A stretch of 64,000 nucleotides of DNA from Streptomyces roseofulvus (GTDB lineage Bacteria > Actinomycetota > Actinomycetes > Streptomycetales > Streptomycetaceae), in assembly GCF_039534915.1 (NCBI RefSeq), contig NZ_BAAAWE010000001.1, positions 7,440,001 through 7,504,000 of the forward strand, written 5' to 3'. The notes under the pieces were generated by a model that ran no database searches, was not told where the DNA came from, and worked only from the letters and a program-made list of their open reading frames with translations. The position numbers and the translations under genes were made by a program. This document shows positions 58,027 through 64,000 of this stretch, piece after piece; position 1 is the stretch's first letter, and each line of letters starts with the position of its first letter.

Positions 58027-58437
58027 TCAGGCGTTCTGCGCGCGGGCGGCCTCGTCGGCGGCGCGCTGGGCGTTGCGCTCCTTGATCCGCACGTTCTCCT
58101 TGCGGACCTCGGCCTGGGTGGCGCGCTCCTTGACCAGCCACTCCGGGGCCTCGGCCTTGAGCGCCTCGATCTGCTCGGTGGTCAGCGCCTCGGTGACGCC
58201 GCCGCGGGCGAGACCGGAGATGGAGATGCCGAGCTTGGCGGCGACGACGGGGCGCGGGTGCGGGCCGTTCTGGCGCAGCTCCCGGAGCCAGGCCGGCGGG
58301 TCGGCCTGGAGCTCGTTGAGCTCGGCGCGCGTGACGACGCCCTCCTGGAAGTCGGCGGGGGTGGCGTCGAGGTACACACCCAGCTTCTTCGCCGCGGTCG
58401 CGGGCTTCATCGTCTGGGAGTTCTGGTGCTGCGTCAT
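58027..58437 (-). CDS. DUF5997-like small protein
   Basis: 136 residues. MKPATAAKKLGVYLDATP and the later NGPHPRPVVAAKLGISISG segment match actinobacterial family DUF5997 as remembered. The alternation of helices and the PVVAAKLGISISGLARGG segment suggest a nucleic-acid-binding fold, but no function is known. Divergent from an HTH-less LysR-domain gene with 92 bp between; the two are often found as neighbours in actinobacteria. Confidence 0.75.
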   Translation of the reverse strand: MTQHQNSQTMKPATAAKKLGVYLDATPADFQEGVVTRAELNELQADPPAWLRELRQNGPHPRPVVAAKLGISISGLARGGVTEALTTEQIEALKAEAPEWLVKERATQAEVRKENVRIKERNAQRAADEAARAQNA

Positions 58438-58529
58438 GGTGTCCAGGGTATCGAGCGGACGGGCGTGCGCCGACCACGGCCGCCCGCCGACCTGCGCGGA
58501 CGGGCCGGACCGGCGGGTAATCTTGCGGG

Positions 58530-59297
58530 GTGACTGACTCCTCCCCGGCCCCCACGACCTTCCGGCTCGCCTATGTGCCCGGTGTGACGCCCTCGAAGTG
58601 GGTGCGGATCTGGGAGCAGCGGCTGCCCGACGTCCCGCTCGCGCTGCTCCAGGTGACGCCCGGGGAGTCCTTCGGGATGCTCCGGGACGGTGCCGCGGAC
58701 GCCGCGCTGCTGCGGCTGCCGGTCGACGGCGAGGACCTGGCGGCGATCCCGCTGTACGAGGAGACCAGCGTGGTGGTGGTGCCGAAGGACCACCTGTTCG
58801 CGGCGGCCGAGGAGCTGAGTCCGGAGGACCTGGCGGAGGAGCTGGTGCTGCACCCGCTGGACGACACCCTCGACTGGGAGGCGCCGCCCGGCCGACCCGC
58901 GTTCCAGCGGCCGGAGACCACGGCCGACGCCATCGAGCTGGTGGCCGCCGGGGTCGGCGTGCTGGTCGTGCCGCAGTCGCTGGCCCGGCTGCACCACCGG
59001 AAGGACCTCACGTACCGCACGATCACCGGTGTGCCCCAGTCGCGGGTGGCGCTGTCGTGGCCGAAGGCCGAGGAGGCTCCCGACCTGGTGGAGGAGTTCA
59101 TCGGGATCGTCCGGGGCCGCACGGTGAACAGCACCCGCGGGCGGCGGGCGGAGGCCCAGAAGGGCCAGAAGACCGCGAAGCCTGCGCCGAAGCCCGCGAA
59201 GAAGGCCGCCGGGGGCAAGCCGGCGCGGCCGGCGAAGCCCGCGCGGGGCAAGGGCGGTGCCGCCGGGCGCGGCGGGAAGCCCCGCCGGGGGCGCTGA
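58530..59297 (+). CDS. LysR substrate-binding-domain protein without the HTH
   Basis: 255 residues. Residues 10-195 form a LysR-type effector-binding domain (AYVPGVTPSKWVRIWEQRLP, then VVVVPKDHLFA and the AAGVGVLVVPQSLARL segment). The N-terminal winged helix is absent. The C-terminal 55 residues are a Lys/Ala/Pro/Gly-rich tail reminiscent of nucleic-acid-binding tails. It may serve as a ligand-responsive partner of the divergent DUF5997 protein, together rebuilding a split regulator (inference). GTG start. Confidence 0.82.
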   Translation: MTDSSPAPTTFRLAYVPGVTPSKWVRIWEQRLPDVPLALLQVTPGESFGMLRDGAADAALLRLPVDGEDLAAIPLYEETSVVVVPKDHLFAAAEELSPEDLAEELVLHPLDDTLDWEAPPGRPAFQRPETTADAIELVAAGVGVLVVPQSLARLHHRKDLTYRTITGVPQSRVALSWPKAEEAPDLVEEFIGIVRGRTVNSTRGRRAEAQKGQKTAKPAPKPAKKAAGGKPARPAKPARGKGGAAGRGGKPRRGR

Positions 59298-59371
59298 GCG
59301 GGCTCCTCGGCATACTCCTCCTGTCGATCAAGAGCGCCCACCGCGGTGGGCGGCGAGAACAGGAGAGGCCG

Positions 59372-59950
59372 TTGGCAGCCAGTTTCAGGACCGTGATCGA
59401 GGTGGCTCCCGCCCACCTCGACGAGGCCCGGTCGATCGACCGGGTCTTCCAGGAGGCGATCGCCCCGGCGACCGTCGACTTCGACTTCGACGCCATCCAC
59501 CGGGCGGCGGCCGCCGTCCCGGACTGCACCGTCGTCCGCATGGTGCGCGGCTGGGGGCTGCGGGAGCACGCGCCGCTGCTCGTGATGGTGCTGTCGCTGA
59601 AGGAGGCGGTCCGGCAGGCGCTGCCGGCCGCCTGCGCGGAGGCGGGCTTCTGGGGGACGGTGGAGCGGGAGCTGGTCGCCGCGTTCACCGGGCTCGGTGA
59701 GGCGGCGGACGAGCCGGGGCTGAAGTTCTACGAGGAGTCCGGGGAGCGCACCCGCTACTACCGGGACCTCTTCTTCGCGCTGCAGGACGAGAGCTCGGGC
59801 GACGCGCTGCACGCGCTGGCGTTCTGCGTGGACGTCACCGTCGAGCTGCCGAAGGAGCGGGTGCTCGGGCTCGGCCTGACGGACACGGCGCCGTTCGCCG
59901 TCGGGCTGAACGCGATCGTGCTGCGCCGTCCGCTTCCCGTCGCGGCCTGA
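59372..59950 (+). CDS. Cyt/volvatoxin-like (Bac_thur_toxin family) protein
   Basis: 192 residues, no signal peptide. By memory comparison with Bacillus thuringiensis Cyt1/Cyt2 cytolysins: ARSIDRVFQEAIAPATVDF aligns with a similar ANAFQNALVPTSTDF helix-strand unit; the central LSLKEAVRQAL helix, the FWGTVERELVAAF helix and FALQDESSGDALHALAFCV align in order with their INKVLEVLKTVL, IDQLTAAVTNTF and FAIQNAQTGGVMYCVPVGF counterparts; the C-terminal strands also follow. The protein is shorter than Cyt (about 250) by the N-terminal propeptide. Cyt proteins insert into membranes. TTG 59372 has AGGAG six bases upstream. Role in the host is unknown: toxin, or a domesticated relative. Confidence 0.65.
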   Translation: MAASFRTVIEVAPAHLDEARSIDRVFQEAIAPATVDFDFDAIHRAAAAVPDCTVVRMVRGWGLREHAPLLVMVLSLKEAVRQALPAACAEAGFWGTVERELVAAFTGLGEAADEPGLKFYEESGERTRYYRDLFFALQDESSGDALHALAFCVDVTVELPKERVLGLGLTDTAPFAVGLNAIVLRRPLPVAA

Positions 59951-59990
59951 TCCGCCGCGTTCCGCCGGCCCGCCGTCCCGGGCCGGACCC

Positions 59991-60530
59991 TCAGCGCGGC
60001 CACGGCCCGAAGCCGTCCTCCGCCTTGCCGTTCCCGTTGCCGTTGGTGCCGCTGCGCCGGGCGATGAACGGGACCACGAACCAGCAGAGCGCCAGCCAGA
60101 GCGCCATCACGACGACCAGCCACAGCGCGATCCCGTCGTCCAGGACCATGCGCATGATCAGCAGGAACGTCGACACCATCGTCAGGTAGAGCAGCACCAC
60201 GCCCACCAGGGTGAGGCGCCCCGCCCAGGACACCGCCTCCGGTTTCAGCCGGCGGCCCGCCACCAGCCGGTGCACCGCCACGGGCGCGACGAGCGCACCG
60301 GTGGTCGCCGCTCCCAGACAGACGGTGACCACGTAGATGACCCGGTCCGTCGTGCCCAGTTCCGCGAAGCGCGGCTGGAAGACGACCGCCACGAGGAAGC
60401 CGAACAGGATCTGGGTGCCGGTCTGCGCGACGCGCAGCTCCTGGAGGAGTTCGTTCCAGCGGCGGTCGGCGCGCTGGGCGCGGCTCTCCCCGCGCCCGTC
60501 GTCGTGCGGGACGTCACCTGCGGTGGTCAT
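59991..60530 (-). CDS. DUF6328-like membrane protein
   Basis: 179 residues with four hydrophobic segments (TQILFGFLVAVVFQ, VIYVVTVCLGAATTGALV, LTLVGVVLLYLTMVSTFLLI, and a last one near ALWLVVVMALWLALCWFV). ELRVAQTGTQILFGFL is typical of the actinobacterial family DUF6328. Function unknown. The C-terminal tail is Gly/Asn-rich. Confidence 0.8.
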   Translation of the reverse strand: MTTAGDVPHDDGRGESRAQRADRRWNELLQELRVAQTGTQILFGFLVAVVFQPRFAELGTTDRVIYVVTVCLGAATTGALVAPVAVHRLVAGRRLKPEAVSWAGRLTLVGVVLLYLTMVSTFLLIMRMVLDDGIALWLVVVMALWLALCWFVVPFIARRSGTNGNGNGKAEDGFGPWPR

Positions 60531-60631
60531 ACGGGGCGAGTGCCCCCGCGCCCGCCCCGTATGCCCCTTGCCGTAGTCGCTTGCCCCGTCGTCGCTTGCC
60601 CCGTCGCCCTTGGCCCGACGGCGGGACCGGG

Positions 60632-62293
60632 TCAGACGGCCGGTCCGCGCAGTCGGCCCCGGCGGGCCGCCGCGACCAGCTCGGGGACGGTCGCGAGCTT
60701 GACCCGGGGCCGGCCGGCGGCCGCGCCGCGGGCCCGTTCGGCCCGGTCGATGGCGGCGAGGCCGCGCGCGTCCACCAGGCGCCCGCTGCGGGCGCGGGCG
60801 AGCCGTCCGAACGCCTTCGCGGTTCCGGTCGGCTGGGGGAGGCGGCCGTCGACGGCGTCGGCGAGCAGGCTGCCGACGGTCTCGGCGGCGCAGGCGCGGT
60901 TGGCGCCGATGCCGCCGGAGGGTCCGCGCTTGATCCAGCCGACGACGTAGGTGCCGGTCATGCCGTCGACGCGGCCGGCGGTGTGCGGGACGGTTCCCGT
61001 GGTCTCGTCGAAGGGGAGTCCGGCGAGGGGGACGCCCCGGTAGCCGATGGCCCGGACGAGGAGGCCGGCCGGGAGGTCGGCGCCGCCGGTGCGGACGGCG
61101 CGGACGGCGTCGGGGCCGACGGCCTCCTCGGGCGCGGAGTGGAAGCGGAGCACGATGCGGCGGCGGCCGGTGTCGGGGCCGCGGCTCCAGTCCACGGTGT
61201 CGCGGGCCACGTCCTTCAGGAGGGCCGCCTTCTCGCCGGTGCCGGCGGCGTCGACGGCCTCCGCGATCCGGGGGTCGTGGGTGTCGACGACGAGGTCGAC
61301 GCCGGGCAGGTGCCCGAGGGCCAGGAGTTCGGAGGCGGTGTACGCGGCGTCCTCGGGGCCGCGCCGGCCGAGCAGCACCACCTCGCGGATCCGGGAGCCG
61401 CGCAGGGCGGCGAGGGCGTGGTCGGCGATGTCGGTGCCGGCGAGGGCGGCGGGGTCGGAGACGAGGATCCGGGCGACGTCGAGGGCGACGTTGCCGGTGC
61501 CGACGACCACGGCCCGTCCGGTGGCGCGGAGCGCGTCCGTGTCGAGCGCGACCGTGTCGGGCGCTGTCTCCGGGTGGGCGTTGTACCAGGAGACGAGGGA
61601 GGTGGCGGAGAGGCTGCCGGGCAGGTCCTCGCCGGGGATGCCGAGGCGGCGGTCGGACGGGGCGCCGACCGCGTAGACGACCGCGTCGTGGTGGGCGGCC
61701 AGCTCCTCGGGGGTGACGTCCCGGCCGATCTCGACGCCGAGCCGGACCGTGGCCCGGGGGTGGGTGTGGAAGCGGGCGAGGGTGTCGCCGGCGCCCTTGG
61801 TGCCGGGGTGGTCGGGAGCGACGCCGTAGCGGACGAGTCCGCCGGCGACCGGGAGCCGGTCGATGAGGGTGACCTCGGCGTTGGTGTGCAGGAGCAGGTC
61901 CTCGGCGGCGTACATGCCGGCCGGGCCGGTGCCGACGACGGCGACCCGGAGGGGGGCGAAGTCGGAGGGCAGCGAGCGGGTGAAGGACGGCGCGCCCCAG
62001 GGGTGGAAGGTGGGGGAGGCGGGGACGGGGGCGGGGTCGCGGCCCTCGTAGTGGGCGGCGTTGACCGCCTCGTACCGCTTCAGCGGTCCGGTGAGCCGGT
62101 CGACCGGGAAGATCGCGTCGACCGGGCAGGCGTCGGCGCAGGCGCCGCAGTCGATGCAGCTCTTCGGGTCGATGTAGAGCATCTCGGTGGTGCCGAAGTC
62201 CGGCTCGTCGGGCGTGGGGTGGATGCAGTTGACCGGGCAGACGGCGACGCAGGTGGCGTCGGAGCAGCAGGTCTGGGTGATGGCGTAGGTCAT
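60632..62293 (-). CDS. Ferredoxin-fused ferredoxin-NADP+ reductase (FprB-like)
   Basis: 553 residues. The N-terminal 70 residues are a bacterial ferredoxin with two cluster motifs (CCSDATCVAVCPVNC, and CIDCGACADACPVDAI). The rest is an adrenodoxin-reductase-type flavoprotein: FAD motif VVGTGPAGMYAAEDL, NADP motif VVGTGNVALDVARIL and the terminal GWIKRGPSGGIG. It passes electrons from NADPH through its own ferredoxin. It lies 40 bp downstream of the diiron oxygenase gene and probably feeds it electrons. Confidence 0.9.
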   Translation of the reverse strand: MTYAITQTCCSDATCVAVCPVNCIHPTPDEPDFGTTEMLYIDPKSCIDCGACADACPVDAIFPVDRLTGPLKRYEAVNAAHYEGRDPAPVPASPTFHPWGAPSFTRSLPSDFAPLRVAVVGTGPAGMYAAEDLLLHTNAEVTLIDRLPVAGGLVRYGVAPDHPGTKGAGDTLARFHTHPRATVRLGVEIGRDVTPEELAAHHDAVVYAVGAPSDRRLGIPGEDLPGSLSATSLVSWYNAHPETAPDTVALDTDALRATGRAVVVGTGNVALDVARILVSDPAALAGTDIADHALAALRGSRIREVVLLGRRGPEDAAYTASELLALGHLPGVDLVVDTHDPRIAEAVDAAGTGEKAALLKDVARDTVDWSRGPDTGRRRIVLRFHSAPEEAVGPDAVRAVRTGGADLPAGLLVRAIGYRGVPLAGLPFDETTGTVPHTAGRVDGMTGTYVVGWIKRGPSGGIGANRACAAETVGSLLADAVDGRLPQPTGTAKAFGRLARARSGRLVDARGLAAIDRAERARGAAAGRPRVKLATVPELVAAARRGRLRGPAV

Positions 62294-62333
62294 GGCGGCG
62301 GCTCGGCTCGGCTCGTCGGGGTCGGCGGCGGGG

Positions 62334-63239
62334 TCAGAGGAGGTGGGCGCGCTGGTAGAAGAAGACGGCGGGGCGGGTCAGCATGCCGACGTCGCCGAGG
62401 AATTCCATGAGGCCGGAGCAGCTGGCGCGGAGCCGCGCCTTGTAGTGCTCGTTGGCGGCGGCCTCGCGGCGGGCGCGCTCGGGGTCGAGGCCGGCCCGGA
62501 CGTAGACCTCGGGGTGGACGAGGCTGGTGATGATGTAGTACGCGGCGATGGCGACGATCAGCGCCTGGAGGTGGCGCCGGGCGCGGCCGGCGCGGGCGAG
62601 GTGGCGGCGGGTCTCGTCCCGGGCGAACTTCATGTGCCGGGACTCCTCGACGACGTGGATGTTGTTGATCGTGCGGACGAAGGGGACGACCCGCTCGTCG
62701 CGCATCCAGTCGCGCTGCATGACGTCCAGGACCTCCTCGGCGACGAGGATGCCGGCGTAGGCGGCCTCCCCGAAGCCGACGGTCTTCATGACCCTTCCGA
62801 GCTCCATGACGGAGCGCCGGGGCCGGTAGGCGGGGGCGCCGAGCTTCTGGGAGCCGCGGGCGAACATGATCGAGTGGCGGCACTCGTCGGCGATCTCGGT
62901 GAGCGCCCACTGGAAGCGGGGGTCGGTGTGGTCCGTGCGGTAGATGTCCCGGAGGATCATCTGCTGGAGGATCATCTCGAACCAGATGCCGGTGGAGGCG
63001 ACGGAGGCGGACTCCTGGCGGGTCAGCTCCTTCTGCTGCTCCTCGGTCATCTCGTGCCAGTAGGCGGTTCCGTAGAGGCTGTTCCACTCGGGGCTCTGTC
63101 CGTGGAACCCCTTGTCGAGCGGGGTGTCCCAGTCGACCTCGACGGCGGGGTCGTAGGAGAGCTTGGCGGCCGACCGGAGGAGCCGTTCGGCGACGTCGTC
63201 GTGGTCGTGGTGGTCCGGGCGCACGGTGCTGCTGGCCAT
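62334..63239 (-). CDS. AurF-family diiron oxygenase
   Basis: 301 residues. Two Glu-x-x-His motifs (IADECRHSIMFA and VVEESRHMKFA) and further Glu residues (RQESASVASTGIWFEMILQQ is the first ligand helix) match the carboxylate-bridged diiron site of AurF-type N-oxygenases and related enzymes. The typical partner is an electron-donating reductase, here the downstream FprB-like protein. AAGGAG lies eight bases before ATG 63239. The native substrate is unknown; homologues occur widely in Streptomyces. Confidence 0.85.
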   Translation of the reverse strand: MASSTVRPDHHDHDDVAERLLRSAAKLSYDPAVEVDWDTPLDKGFHGQSPEWNSLYGTAYWHEMTEEQQKELTRQESASVASTGIWFEMILQQMILRDIYRTDHTDPRFQWALTEIADECRHSIMFARGSQKLGAPAYRPRRSVMELGRVMKTVGFGEAAYAGILVAEEVLDVMQRDWMRDERVVPFVRTINNIHVVEESRHMKFARDETRRHLARAGRARRHLQALIVAIAAYYIITSLVHPEVYVRAGLDPERARREAAANEHYKARLRASCSGLMEFLGDVGMLTRPAVFFYQRAHLL

Positions 63240-63279
63240 CGTTGCGGCTCCTTGGGTCACGCGGTCGGCTCGTTCCCTC

Positions 63280-63327
63280 TTGTTAGACGTCGCGTCTAGC
63301 AAGCTTGTTAGACGGAACGTATAGCAA
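63280..63327. promoter_or_regulatory. Two tandem palindromic operators upstream of the oxygenase operon
   Basis: Site 1 (63280-63302): arms TTGTTAGACG and CGTCTAGCAA around TCG, with 9 of 10 pairs. Site 2 (63305-63327): arms TTGTTAGACG and CGTATAGCAA around GAA, with 8 of 10 pairs. The two sites are 25 bp apart, about two and a half helical turns, and are typical of a TetR-family repressor. They lie 41-88 bp upstream of the diiron oxygenase start and would control both genes. No TetR gene is in this window. Confidence 0.8.
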
Positions 63328-63377
63328 GGGGCTCGCGCGGGCTACCCCCCGGTACGGGTTTTCTCCGCCGGGCGTGC

Positions 63378-63415
63378 CGAAGGGGCCGGAGCGGGGGTCC
63401 GCTCCGGCCCCTTCG
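63378..63415 (-). terminator. Hairpin terminator of the subtilisin gene
   Basis: A perfect 17-bp stem (63378-63394 with 63399-63415) closes a GGGT loop, 38 bases after the stop of the minus-strand protease gene. It is symmetric and may also insulate the oxygenase promoter. Confidence 0.85.
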
Positions 63416-63453
63416 GGGTGCCGTCGAGAAGGATCAGCCGGGCTGTCCGACCG

Positions 63454-64000
63454 TCAGAAGGTCAGGTTCCAGGCGTCGATCCGGCCGGTGTCCGCGTTCG
63501 CGTTGTCGTTCACGCGGAGCTTCCAGACGCCGTTCGCGACCTCGGCGGAGGCGTTGACGGTGTAGGTCTGGACGATGTTGTCGGTGGAACTGCCGGTCCG
63601 GTTGTGCAGGGTGTAGACCGAGCCGTCCGGGGCCACCAGGTCGACCTTGAGGTCACCGATGTAGGTGTGCTTGATGTCCACGCCCACCTTGAGGGTCGCC
63701 GGGGCGTTGCCGGTCACCCCGCTGACGGTGATCGCGCTCTCGACGGTCGTGTTGTCGGCGATCGTGACGTCGGTCAGGTTCTCGAAGTACGCGCCGGGCG
63801 GCGGGGTCGAGCCGCCGACGGCCTTGAGCGCGTCGACGCGGCCCTCGCCGAAGAAGCTGTTCTTCGCCGTGGTGCCGGTGCAGCGGGCGTCCGACGGGCA
63901 GGCCAGGTCGGTGGCGTGCTCGCCGAGCTTCGCCCGGATGTCCGCCGGGGTGTACGCCGGGTTGGCGCTGGCCAGCAGCGCGGCGACGCCCGCCACGTGC
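63454..64000 (-). CDS. Secreted subtilisin-like (S8) serine protease with C-terminal P/Homo B domain (partial)
   Basis: Only the C-terminal 181 or so residues lie in the window; the gene runs off its right edge. The visible HVAGVAALLASANPAYTP segment follows the catalytic Ser region of subtilisins, then a Cys-pair loop, then a proprotein-convertase P-domain (YFENLTDVTIADNTTVE through HTYIGDLKVDLVAPDGS and ending WNLTF). The P-domain is common in secreted Streptomyces proteases and helps folding or substrate choice. The catalytic triad lies outside the window. Confidence 0.88.
   Translation of the reverse strand, partial: HVAGVAALLASANPAYTPADIRAKLGEHATDLACPSDARCTGTTAKNSFFGEGRVDALKAVGGSTPPPGAYFENLTDVTIADNTTVESAITVSGVTGNAPATLKVGVDIKHTYIGDLKVDLVAPDGSVYTLHNRTGSSTDNIVQTYTVNASAEVANGVWKLRVNDNANADTGRIDAWNLTF

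Overview
The window is very GC-rich, shows actinobacterial codon use with GTG and TTG starts and GGAGG-type ribosome binding sites, and carries rRNA genes and many small protein families typical of Streptomyces. It reads as chromosomal DNA of a Streptomyces or close relative. No transposase, integrase, CRISPR array or tRNA gene was found. All calls were made by reading the sequence; no database search was run.

Layout. 1-4725: a compact, divergently organised candidate biosynthetic locus. On the minus strand are a phytanoyl-CoA-dioxygenase-like enzyme, a DUF6271-like protein and the start of a third gene. On the plus strand are an amino acid:carrier-protein ligase, a free carrier protein and an Sfp-type phosphopantetheinyl transferase. 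Each of the two facing promoters carries a similar operator-like palindrome. A shortened UvrA paralogue follows tail to tail. 7220-13500: an ArsR/VOC pair with a clear operator, an LRV repeat protein, a LysE exporter, hydrolases and a secreted GH8 glycosidase behind a CsnR-like palindrome. 13673-16312: a polyprenyl synthase with an MpaB/Lcp-type oxygenase. 16424-18830: a partner-switching island (STAS protein, ATPase, SigB-type sigma factor, degenerate ATPase). 19646-25526: an orphan carboxyltransferase and the gluABCD glutamate importer.

25578-34744: a regulator-like ATPase, the remnant of a Ro60/TROVE gene, a sulfite-oxidase-like enzyme, nadE, and an SIS/PIG-L amino-sugar pair. 34755-40996: VOC and thioredoxin-reductase-like proteins, an XRE-cupin regulator, and an oxidoreductase plus two acyl-CoA dehydrogenases. 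40997-41743 is a gene-free field of degenerate repeats. 42516-47673: a five-gene nickel/peptide ABC importer behind a Nur-like box. 47987-53801: a complete rRNA operon (16S-23S-5S, no tRNA) with a promoter region and a strong terminator. 53902-64000: a secreted beta-propeller-like protein, VOC, NUDIX and universal stress proteins, a DUF5997/HTH-less LysR-domain pair, a small protein that resembles Cyt cytolysins, and a diiron oxygenase with its ferredoxin reductase behind two tandem operators. The window ends inside a secreted subtilisin.

Most worth a second look: the carrier-protein-tethered amino acid oxidation locus, the Cyt-like protein, the polyprenyl synthase/oxygenase couple, the truncated Ro60 gene, and the two repeat fields.
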